From NCBI GenBank assembly GCA_014879845.1, contig JACSRI010000116.1, positions 1-34,622 of the forward strand: a stretch of DNA of 34,622 nucleotides, given 5' to 3'. The translations under genes were made by a program, and so were the position numbers. Below the pieces are notes generated by a model that made no database searches, was not told the DNA's origin, and saw nothing but the letters and a program-made list of their open reading frames with translations. The DNA is from Opitutaceae bacterium (GTDB lineage: Bacteria > Verrucomicrobiota > Verrucomicrobiia > Opitutales > Opitutaceae). This document shows positions 6,606 to 14,370 of this stretch, piece by piece (position 1 is the first letter of the stretch; every line of letters begins with the position of its first letter).

Positions 6606-8678
6606 ATGGGGACTGCCATCCTCTTGCATCATGCGTGTGCCCGAAGCGAACTTCCGCTCGCCGCAGGTCTGCTGAGCGACGAGTTGTTGGACTCGGGGAA
6701 GGCCGTGCTTTGTGCACCCTCTGGCAACCGGGAACCATGCGACCTCGCTGTCTGGTTGGGAAAAACTGCGCCGTCAGGGTCGTTGGCTGAGATCGCCACG
6801 GCTCATCGGTGGTTGGTCTACCCTGGGGATCCAGCCACCTGGAGGCCAGGTCTGAAGACGGCATTGCAGCAGGCGGGCGCTCACTATGTAGTCGCCGAAC
6901 GGTTCCCCGACGAATGGCCCGACAGTATCATCGAAGGGGAGCATGCATGGCTCGTCGAGAACTGGCTTCCACTCGGGTTTGTTGTCCCCGAGCCGACCTA
7001 CCTTCCGATGTGTGCGGACGAGGCCTTGAAGTGGGTCGTCATCACCCGACAGGGCGACAAGGAGGCAGCGGATTGTTTGAAGCCTTCGCCAGCTCTTGCG
7101 CTCGTGGAAACAGGGAGCGCGACGTTTGTGCGACTGGACGGTCCGGCCTGTACCTGGCCAGGCAAGATGCGAAGTATTCTTGAGGAGCACGATGTCGGGA
7201 TTGTTGCCGCGTGTGCTGATCCCGTTGTTGATACGTGGCTCGCTTCGTTGTGCAGCCAGACTGGTCATCGGTGTCTCGTGGCGGAGCAGACGGGCTCGCC
7301 CTTGCGGTGGGCAGACAGCGCGATCGGAACGCGAGCGCCGGGGTCTCGGCATGGCGGGCTACGTCAGTTCATGTCTGCTTGGATCCAGGGGGTCCGGGAC
7401 CGTGGACCTCGGCCCATCTCCCTTGTCGCGATGAAAGACATGGTCACCGGGCTTGCCGAGCAGTCGAATCTGCTGAAGGGCGACGCGTACGGAGCGATCT
7501 CGACGGTGCGACGCGCGTTTGGCGCTGGTGCGGAGCGAGACCATCCGGCAGGTGCGTTCTTGCGTAGTGATCGACGGCTTTGGTTTTGGACCGCGTTGGC
7601 GAGCGGGCAGCCGGAAGCGATTGAGGCGGCGCTGAAGCTGCCGACAAGGGCTGTTGCGGACGCTGCCGCAGTTCTGGCCGAGCGTGTGGGCCAGCCGGGT
7701 TTTGACTCCGTCTTCCGGAGAATCGAAACGGTGGCACCGCAGGCGTGGAGAGTCGTCGATGCTGCGCTGGCCAAGCACGAAGGCGGGCGTGATCGTCAGT
7801 TCATTCGCAAGGTTTTGGCTTCGGGTCTGTTCATGGGGGCGGCGGATGCGCTGGTTGGTGTCGGAAACGACCGCGTGCTGACGGAGGCGGCCGGGTGGTT
7901 TTCCGGCGCGCTCGAGATCGAGTGCGAGGATGCCTCTCCGGATCCCCGTTGCATCGCGATCCCGAGTCTCCTTGTGGCCGGTCGGGTTGAAGAGGCCGGT
8001 CGATTGTGGGAGCGTGCATCAGGGCGGGTGGCAAAGCCGGTTCTGGCTGGCGCACTCTGGCGGGTGTTCGGAGCCTGGTTGCCCGTCATCGAATCAGGAG
8101 GTGTCGTTCCGGAAAGTGTGGTGCTGTGGCTGGTGAACCGAGTCCGCGAGTTGCAGGGCGACGAAAAGTGGACGGCGCTTCTCGCGCTGCTGGCGTCGTG
8201 CCTTGGCCTCTACGGCTGGGATAAGCAGCATGAGCGTCGATCTTGGGCCGGTCTCCATCTGGATAAGGGAGTCGCTCCCGCCACTTCCGGGGCTTTCGCG
8301 TTGTTCTGTTGGCTGCGACAGGATCTTGAATGTGGTCGTCGCGTGCTCGATGCGATCGGAGAGGCGTGGCCGACCACGCCGGACGAACAGTTTCCCATTT
8401 TCTGCGCAATGGCTTTGTTCGCTCCGGAAAGGGCCCGGGTCTGGCGAGCGCACTTCACGGAACCCGACGCCAGTTTCCTGGCTCGCGGGACTCCGGCCCA
8501 CACCCGCTGTTTCTTCTGGTCGCTTGCGTTGGCCGCGATGGGTGACGGGCAGCGTGCCGACGCGCTCTGGCAACAGGCGCTGCAGGACGATCCGCTCTCG
8601 AGGGTTCGGGCGCACCATCGAATGCGCCTGATCTCCGAAGGCCGCCCTGGTGTTCTGCGTTCGACGCTTGAGTCATGA
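6606..8678 (+). CDS. Unrecognised 690-residue protein opening the glycan locus; helical C-terminal half
   Basis: I do not recognise a family. There is no signal peptide or membrane segment, so it should be cytoplasmic. Residues 1-275 alternate short hydrophobic strands and helices (AILLHH, YVVAERFPDEW, IVAACADPVVDTWLASLC, HRCLVAEQTGS), an arrangement that could be a degenerate GT-B glycosyltransferase fold, though no E-x7-E motif is present. Residues 300-690 are almost wholly helical, with alanine-rich pairs ending in LALAAMGDGQRADALWQQALQDDP, which resembles a TPR unit. ATG at 6606 is the only in-frame start after a stop at 6558; no Shine-Dalgarno is seen. It lies 19 bases before the phosphodiesterase fusion, so it is probably the first gene of the operon. 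Codon use is less G/C-biased than in the flanks. Confidence 0.75.
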   Translation: MGTAILLHHACARSELPLAAGLLSDELLDSGKAVLCAPSGNREPCDLAVWLGKTAPSGSLAEIATAHRWLVYPGDPATWRPGLKTALQQAGAHYVVAERFPDEWPDSIIEGEHAWLVENWLPLGFVVPEPTYLPMCADEALKWVVITRQGDKEAADCLKPSPALALVETGSATFVRLDGPACTWPGKMRSILEEHDVGIVAACADPVVDTWLASLCSQTGHRCLVAEQTGSPLRWADSAIGTRAPGSRHGGLRQFMSAWIQGVRDRGPRPISLVAMKDMVTGLAEQSNLLKGDAYGAISTVRRAFGAGAERDHPAGAFLRSDRRLWFWTALASGQPEAIEAALKLPTRAVADAAAVLAERVGQPGFDSVFRRIETVAPQAWRVVDAALAKHEGGRDRQFIRKVLASGLFMGAADALVGVGNDRVLTEAAGWFSGALEIECEDASPDPRCIAIPSLLVAGRVEEAGRLWERASGRVAKPVLAGALWRVFGAWLPVIESGGVVPESVVLWLVNRVRELQGDEKWTALLALLASCLGLYGWDKQHERRSWAGLHLDKGVAPATSGAFALFCWLRQDLECGRRVLDAIGEAWPTTPDEQFPIFCAMALFAPERARVWRAHFTEPDASFLARGTPAHTRCFFWSLALAAMGDGQRADALWQQALQDDPLSRVRAHHRMRLISEGRPGVLRSTLES

Positions 8679-8697
8679 AAAAGGCTGTCACCAGATC

Positions 8698-11046
8698 ATG
8701 ATCGTGAGCGGCTCGCATGACGCGGTGGTGTTCGTGCTGGTTGATGCGTTGCGGCACGACTACGTGGGGCGCACGCGATTCCTGGCCGACCTGGCACGGC
8801 GGAGCCTTACGGGGCGGCTCGAGGAGCCGTTCGGATTTTGTCCGCGAGGCGCCTACTTTGGCGGGCTGGATGTCGAGGAACAGGGATTCAGCAATCTCTT
8901 TCATTTCGATCCGGAAAACAGTGTGTTTCGTTGGACCCGACAGATTGCTGGGACCGGAAACGATGCGTGGGTCCGGCGAACCTTGCATGATGAGATCGTC
9001 CGGCGCGCTCGGCGGCAACTACCGGAGTTTTCGGCGGCCTATGTCGACCCGGTCCGGATTCCTTTGGAATGGCTCAACTTCTTCGATGTCAGTGAGCGTG
9101 AGGCGCCGTGGAGCCCACGTGTCGGGTATCGTTCGCTCTTCCACATTCTCGATCAGACGAAGCGGCCTTGGATGGAGGTATCTTGGCCCTTCGGCGGCCT
9201 GGACGGAGTCGTCAATGATCACTCGGTGACGAAGGCGGCTCTCGACCGGATGAACGGGGAACACGCCTTCGTGTTCTTGCACCTGCCCGACCTCGATGCA
9301 GCCGGACACTATCACGGTCCCGGTGGAGTCGGACTTCAACGCGCGCTTGAGGAGACGGATGCGCTTTGTGCGAGGATAGCGGAGCGCGCGATGGAGGTGT
9401 ATCGCAATCCGGTCGTTGTATTCTCGGGAGACCACGGCATGCTGCCAGTCATTCGGGCTGTAGACGCCGGGCGGGCGCTTCGTGATGCCGGTCTCGAGAT
9501 GGGGCTGGACTGCGCCTACTTCATCGATTCGACCATGGTTCGGTTCTGGTTCTTCCACGAACAGGCGCGAGCGCGGGCTTGGTCCGCGATGGAGAATGCT
9601 GGTGGAGGCCATTGGTTGAGCCTGCCAGAGAAGCAGCGCTGGAAGATTTCCGGACTGGCGCAGCGGAACGGTGAAGAACTCTTTCTAGCCGATCCAGGGG
9701 TCGTGTTCTCACCGAGCTTCTTCGACGATTCGGGTGCCGGGGTTCCCCGAGGGATGCATGGCTACGCACCGGACGTCATGGACAATCGCGCGGCATTCTT
9801 GGCCCACAGTCCGCGCTTTCATTGGTCCGGGGACGTTGGCGAGATTGAAGCCCGCCGCCTGTTTCCGTCGTTCCTGCGTTGGCTTGGTCTGCCTGGGCCG
9901 GAGCCGATGCGGGTGCCCCCCATCGTGGAGACGGAGGCGCATGTTGCATCCAGACGGTGGACGAAATCGGTGGCTCCCGGAGCCGATGAGGTCGTGAGCC
10001 TCCAGTTGGGTCGGGCGGTCGAGGCTATTCGAGGGCGCGCTCCGGAAACCAGGGCCGTCCTTGTCTACGGTTCGTTTGGCCGCGGCGAGGGAACGGTGGT
10101 CTCAGACGAGCAAGGAGTCCGCGCGGTGAACGACTACGACCTGCTTGCGATTGGCGCGCCCAGTGGGTCACTCGATGGTCTCGGGCCTGAGCTCGCCCGG
10201 GAATTTCGGATCGATTTCGTCGATGCAGGAGCATGTCGCGAACTCGCGAGCGCCACAAATCCCACCCAGCTTGAGTTCGATATCCGATATGGTTCGACGT
10301 TAGCTTGGGGCGACCTGTCCGTGCTGAACGATCTGCGGCACTATGCGCCGGCTGAGGTCGAGCGATCGGAAGGGACTTTTCTCTTCTGCAACCGGCTGGG
10401 TGGGTTGCTTCTCGGCCTGGCCGACGTGGCGGAGCGGCGGCATGATGCCACACGATTCCTCACCCATCAGGTGGCGAAGATCTACATCGCCGCGGCCGAC
10501 GCCTGGTTGCTCTCTATTGGCGACTATCACGCGTCGTACGAGGTCCGCCGGCGGCGGTTTGCGTCCTTGGCGCCAGCGGCCTCCTTCTCTCCCCAGGTGG
10601 TTGGCCGCATCGATGGGGCGTTTAATTTCAAACTCCGCTCGCAGGCGTTTGACCTAGGCGATGTCAACCAGGCCGTCATGGAGGTCAGGCAACTCATGAC
10701 GGAACTCGTGCGCGCGATGGCGTGGGGCGCCGATCTCAGCGCGCTTTGGCGCGAGTTGGCAGTGGCGGCGCGAATACACGTGCTGCCCTCGGAGCGCTGG
10801 TTGGCCGAGTCGCGCAGATTTGGCCTGGCCGCGAAGCTCCCTGCGGGCTCCGAAGGCCTGCCGCTGGTGGTCGCGCTATACCGGTCGATCGTGGCATTGC
10901 TTTTCTCGTGGACCGACGAAGCCTGCGTGCGGCGCGACGCTGTTGCGGCCTCGCTGTCGCCAGCTTGGGACCTAAGCGACGAGTGCAAGACTACCGAACT
11001 TCCTCGGGCGATCGGCACCGTCTGGTACTCCGTGTTCTTCGGCTGA
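8698..11046 (+). CDS. Fusion of a type I phosphodiesterase (alkaline phosphatase superfamily) with a nucleotidyltransferase
   Basis: A 782-residue cytoplasmic protein. Residues 8-400 are an alkaline-phosphatase-superfamily domain of the nucleotide pyrophosphatase/phosphodiesterase type, with all metal ligands in order: Asp16 (FVLVDALRHDY), Asp200 and His204 (DLDAAGHYHGPG), Asp245-His246 (FSGDHGM) and His354 (GMHGYAPD). The usual nucleophile segment (PTxTxPN) reads PFGFCPRG (44-51), without the Thr; Cys48 lies next to that position. Residues 450-510 are a polymerase-beta-type nucleotidyltransferase: GSFGRGEG (458-465), NDYDLL with Asp479/Asp481, and a third acid in RIDFVD. Residues 560-782 are helical. 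The start at 8698 is preferred to one at 8650, which would overlap the previous gene. Substrates are unknown; it may transfer or remove a phospho-nucleotidyl group on a glycan intermediate. Confidence 0.8.
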   Translation: MIVSGSHDAVVFVLVDALRHDYVGRTRFLADLARRSLTGRLEEPFGFCPRGAYFGGLDVEEQGFSNLFHFDPENSVFRWTRQIAGTGNDAWVRRTLHDEIVRRARRQLPEFSAAYVDPVRIPLEWLNFFDVSEREAPWSPRVGYRSLFHILDQTKRPWMEVSWPFGGLDGVVNDHSVTKAALDRMNGEHAFVFLHLPDLDAAGHYHGPGGVGLQRALEETDALCARIAERAMEVYRNPVVVFSGDHGMLPVIRAVDAGRALRDAGLEMGLDCAYFIDSTMVRFWFFHEQARARAWSAMENAGGGHWLSLPEKQRWKISGLAQRNGEELFLADPGVVFSPSFFDDSGAGVPRGMHGYAPDVMDNRAAFLAHSPRFHWSGDVGEIEARRLFPSFLRWLGLPGPEPMRVPPIVETEAHVASRRWTKSVAPGADEVVSLQLGRAVEAIRGRAPETRAVLVYGSFGRGEGTVVSDEQGVRAVNDYDLLAIGAPSGSLDGLGPELAREFRIDFVDAGACRELASATNPTQLEFDIRYGSTLAWGDLSVLNDLRHYAPAEVERSEGTFLFCNRLGGLLLGLADVAERRHDATRFLTHQVAKIYIAAADAWLLSIGDYHASYEVRRRRFASLAPAASFSPQVVGRIDGAFNFKLRSQAFDLGDVNQAVMEVRQLMTELVRAMAWGADLSALWRELAVAARIHVLPSERWLAESRRFGLAAKLPAGSEGLPLVVALYRSIVALLFSWTDEACVRRDAVAASLSPAWDLSDECKTTELPRAIGTVWYSVFFG

Positions 11047-11054
11047 CTCACTCC

Positions 11055-12305
11055 ATGGCTCGATTCTCTATCATCATTCCGTGCTTCAACGCGGCCCGGT
11101 GGATTGAGGCGACGATCGGGTCGTGCCTTGGTCAGACCTGCCGAGATCTTGAGGTGATCGTCGTAGACGATGGCTCGACCGACGGATCCGGTCAGGTGGC
11201 GGAGGCGATGGCAGCGCGCGACGGCCGGGTGCGGGTCCTCCGGCAGGGGAACCGTGGTCTGGGTGCCGCCCGCAATTCGGGTATCAAGGCCGCTTCAGGC
11301 GAGTATTTGAATTTCCTCGACGCTGACGATCTGCTGGAGCCGGAGAAGCTCGAGAGACAGGGCACCGTGCTCGATCGCAATCCCGATTTGGAGATGGTCC
11401 TTTGCGATGGGTGGCGGATCGATGCTGATGGCAGCGTTGTCGAAAACGGGCTTCTGGAGCGGCGGCGTTTCGGCGGCTTGCCTTCGCTTTTCGAGCTGCT
11501 CTTTTCGGGCGGCCAGTTTCCGCCCCTTGTTCCGCTCATCCGCCGCCGACTCGTTGATGCCGTGGGCGGTTTTGAGGTGGATCGTCGCGCGGCCGGGTGG
11601 GCCGATACCGGGTTCTGGTTGCGGGCAGCATTGTCGGGTGCGCGCTATGCGATTGTCTGTGAGCGCCTGTGCAGGTACCGCGTGCATCAATCCGCGATGA
11701 GTGCCGATCTCGGAGCGATGGAGGAGGCCGCTCAGCTGATCTACGCCCGGCTCATGGCGGAACATCCCACGGAATGCGCGCGTAGCTTGCGTGCGACACA
11801 GCGTCGGCTGGCCGAATGCGAAGCCGCAGCCGCGGCCTTGCGCATGGCCGTGGGCGCATCCGAGGCGAGCCGCTCAGCGCTCGCCGATGAATTGGCGGCC
11901 TTGCGCGCTTTGCGAGATGCAGATGCAGAGCGGCGCGAGGCGGAGGTCTTGAAGCGAATGCTTGCCTTCCTTGGCGCCCAAAGTGGGGCACAGGCGAGGC
12001 GAAAGGTATATATCTGGGGGGCGGGTTCAGGCGGACGCAGAGTCTTGGACCTGCTTCGCCGAAGCGGGGCTGAAGCAGACGGATTCATCGACAGCGATCC
12101 GCGAAAAACCGGACTGATCGTGGATGGCGTTGTCGTACTGGGCTCCGACGTGTTTTGTGGGGAGTCCGCGGTTCGACCGTTCGTGCTCGTAGCCTCCCAA
12201 TACTGCGATGAGATTGTCATTCGGATCAAGCGGCTTGGCATGATCGACGGCCGAGATTTCCTAGCGGTGGATTTTCGTGTCGTGGCCGCGCTCGAAGCCG
12301 GATGA
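11055..12305 (+). CDS. GT2 glycosyltransferase with coiled coil and C-terminal Rossmann-like accessory domain
   Basis: A 416-residue protein. Residues 1-235 are a GT-A family 2 glycosyltransferase: IIIPCFN (6-12), VDDGSTDGS (37-45), LGAARNSGIKAASGEYLNFL (69-88) and the metal-binding DADD (89-92), with GWADTGFWLR probably holding the catalytic base region. Residues 240-303 are an alanine/glutamate/arginine-rich coiled coil. Residues 317-407 form the locus-specific accessory domain: VYIWGAGSGGRRVLDLL, GFIDSDPRKTG, VLVASQYCDEI. It transfers a sugar from a nucleotide donor; the donor is not readable. It begins 8 bases after the previous stop and overlaps the next start by ATGA, so translation is probably coupled. 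ATG at 11055 is directly followed by the first GT2 strand. Confidence 0.88.
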   Translation: MARFSIIIPCFNAARWIEATIGSCLGQTCRDLEVIVVDDGSTDGSGQVAEAMAARDGRVRVLRQGNRGLGAARNSGIKAASGEYLNFLDADDLLEPEKLERQGTVLDRNPDLEMVLCDGWRIDADGSVVENGLLERRRFGGLPSLFELLFSGGQFPPLVPLIRRRLVDAVGGFEVDRRAAGWADTGFWLRAALSGARYAIVCERLCRYRVHQSAMSADLGAMEEAAQLIYARLMAEHPTECARSLRATQRRLAECEAAAAALRMAVGASEASRSALADELAALRALRDADAERREAEVLKRMLAFLGAQSGAQARRKVYIWGAGSGGRRVLDLLRRSGAEADGFIDSDPRKTGLIVDGVVVLGSDVFCGESAVRPFVLVASQYCDEIVIRIKRLGMIDGRDFLAVDFRVVAALEAG

Positions 12306-13489
12306 GCAGGGCAATCATCAATCTTCACTCCATGGAATGCACCCGCTCCATCCGCAGATTTTACAGGGATGCGCCTGAGATCATTTTCGTTTCGCACGAT
12401 GCGTCTGTCACGGGTGCTCCGATCCTGATGTTATCCCTTCTGGCGTGGTGGCGGAGCTCAGGCGGTGGTCCATTTCGAGTGATCCTTCGTCATGGAGGGA
12501 CACTCGAACCCCGGTTTCGGGAGTTCGGACGCGTTTGGAACCTCAACTGGCCGGGCAAACGGGTGTATCCGGATCCGACCTCGCAGCAGGACCTGCTGAG
12601 CTTCTGTGGCCCGGGTGTGCGGCTCATCTACGCCAACACTGGTGCGGTGGGCGATGTGCTCGAAGCGCTCGAGCCGCTCGGTGTGCCGGTGCTTGCGCAC
12701 ATCCATGAGCTCGAGACCATGCTGTCGCGCGGGATCGGGCGCGAGCGGTTCGATCTCGTCAAGCAGCGGGCGACGAGATTCGTCGTGCCGTCCCGGGCGG
12801 TCGCGGCCAACCTGATCGAGAACCATGGTATTTCCGCCGACATGATGGATCTCGTGCCGGAATATCTGCCTGACGACTACGCGAATGACTGGAGCGCAGC
12901 ACCACGCGGGACGGAGGCACCGAGGATGATCTTCGGTGCAGGGACGCTGGACTGGCGCAAAGGCCCCGATCTCTTTGTCCAAGTGGCGGCACAGGTGCGA
13001 AAATCGTGTAGCCATGATGTGCGTTTTGTCTGGGCCGGCGCCCCGACCGAAGTCGGCCAAAAGGAGGCGCTCCATGAACTCGCGGTGACGCACGGCGTGG
13101 GCGATGTGCTCACCTTTGTCGGCGAAAAGTCCGATTTGCGGCCCTACTTCCGCGAGGCCGATGTCATGGTCTCGAGTTCGCGTGAAGACCCTTATCCCGT
13201 CGTGTGCCTCGAGGCTGCGGCGCATGGTGTGCCGGTGGTCTGTTTCGATGGGGCGGGCGGCATGCCGGAGTTTGTGCAGGGCGACGCCGGACGGGTCGTG
13301 CCTCATCTCGATGTCGCGGCCATGGCTGCGGCGATCCTGAGCTTGCTCGTTGATCCGGCAGCCCGCCAGTCCGCGGGGCGATGCGCACGGGCTCGGATCG
13401 AGTCGGGTCACCGCATTTCGATCTGCGGCTCCCGACTGCGGGATATCGCCACGAGGCTCATGGGCATGGCGCAAGGAGTGGACACATGA
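12302..13489 (+). CDS. GT4 family glycosyltransferase
   Basis: A 395-residue, single GT-B fold retaining glycosyltransferase. The N-terminal domain has FVSHDASVTGAPILMLSLL, the glycine/alanine loop typical of this GT4 subgroup, and HIHELE. The C-terminal domain has FGAGTLDWRKGPDLFVQVA and VSSSREDPYPVVCLEAAAHG, in which an acidic residue and Glu spaced by seven contact the nucleotide sugar, then GGMPEFV. The length is normal and no accessory domain is present, unlike its neighbours. The start overlaps the upstream stop as ATGA, and its own stop overlaps the next start the same way. It probably adds one residue of the locus glycan; donor and acceptor cannot be told. Confidence 0.88.
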   Translation: MSRAIINLHSMECTRSIRRFYRDAPEIIFVSHDASVTGAPILMLSLLAWWRSSGGGPFRVILRHGGTLEPRFREFGRVWNLNWPGKRVYPDPTSQQDLLSFCGPGVRLIYANTGAVGDVLEALEPLGVPVLAHIHELETMLSRGIGRERFDLVKQRATRFVVPSRAVAANLIENHGISADMMDLVPEYLPDDYANDWSAAPRGTEAPRMIFGAGTLDWRKGPDLFVQVAAQVRKSCSHDVRFVWAGAPTEVGQKEALHELAVTHGVGDVLTFVGEKSDLRPYFREADVMVSSSREDPYPVVCLEAAAHGVPVVCFDGAGGMPEFVQGDAGRVVPHLDVAAMAAAILSLLVDPAARQSAGRCARARIESGHRISICGSRLRDIATRLMGMAQGVDT

Positions 13490-14370
13490 GCGCTGCACGC
13501 CCCTTCGTGTCCATCGTCATCCCTTCCTTTAACCACGCCCGGTATGTGGGAGAGGCGGTCGAGTCCGCGCTCGCGCAGGTGGGGGTGACCGTCGAACTCA
13601 TCGTCGTCGACGATGGTTCGCATGACGGGAGCCCGCGAATCGTGACCCAGGTGTTCGACCGGCGGGGATGTTCGGGGTGCGAACTGATCGTGCAGGACAA
13701 CCAAGGAGCGCACGCGGCGATCAACCGCGGCCTTGAGCGTGCCCGGGGAGAGTTTCTCCACATCCTCAACTCCGATGACCGGCTCCATCCTGGACGGTGC
13801 TCTCGGTTGATTGCGGCCCTCGGGCAACACGGCCAGCTGGCAATCAGCGATGTGCGTGTGATCGATGCGGAGGGCCGGGTCGCACCCACCGGGCATCCCA
13901 TGAGCGCCTGGTACCAGGCGGCCATGCGCGTGTTTCTTGCCCAGCCGTCGATCGGCTTCGGATTGCTAGCCATCAATTCCGCGGTGACCACGAGCAACTT
14001 CCTGTTTCGTCGCGACCTGCTCGACAAGACCGGCGGTTTCACTCCGGAAAAACTCTGCCACGACTGGCGCTTTCTCCTGCGCGCCCTGCGCTTCACCGAG
14101 CCCGTGCGCGTTCCCGAACCTCTGCTCGACTACCGGTTCCACGGCGGCAATACCGCGCCGCGAGTGATGACGCTGAGGCGCAGCGAAGGTGAGACCGCCT
14201 TGCGCGAATACCTATCCGCCGTTTGCAGCGATGCCCCCGTCAACCGTCTGGCGCCATCGCCCTTCTGGTGGCCGGGGTATTTTGATGTATTTGTCCGCTC
14301 GAGACGCAGCTGGTTTGCCAACCAGTTCATTTCCGAGTTTCTGCCGCCGCTCCCGAATGCAGCCCTCTGA
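13486..14370 (+). CDS. GT2 family glycosyltransferase
   Basis: A 294-residue GT-A family 2 enzyme. Motifs are VSIVIPSFNHARYVGEAV near the N terminus, LIVVDDGSHDGS, AAINRGLERARGEFLHIL, and NSDDRL where the divalent-metal DxD usually sits. CHDWRFLLRAL contains the likely catalytic acidic segment. There is no membrane helix or accessory domain. ATG at 13486 overlaps the upstream stop (ATGA) and has GGAG eight bases before it, the clearest Shine-Dalgarno in this part of the locus. Its stop TGA shares a base with the next ATG. The C-terminal half uses more G/C-rich codons than its upstream neighbours. Confidence 0.88.
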   Translation: MSAARPFVSIVIPSFNHARYVGEAVESALAQVGVTVELIVVDDGSHDGSPRIVTQVFDRRGCSGCELIVQDNQGAHAAINRGLERARGEFLHILNSDDRLHPGRCSRLIAALGQHGQLAISDVRVIDAEGRVAPTGHPMSAWYQAAMRVFLAQPSIGFGLLAINSAVTTSNFLFRRDLLDKTGGFTPEKLCHDWRFLLRALRFTEPVRVPEPLLDYRFHGGNTAPRVMTLRRSEGETALREYLSAVCSDAPVNRLAPSPFWWPGYFDVFVRSRRSWFANQFISEFLPPLPNAAL

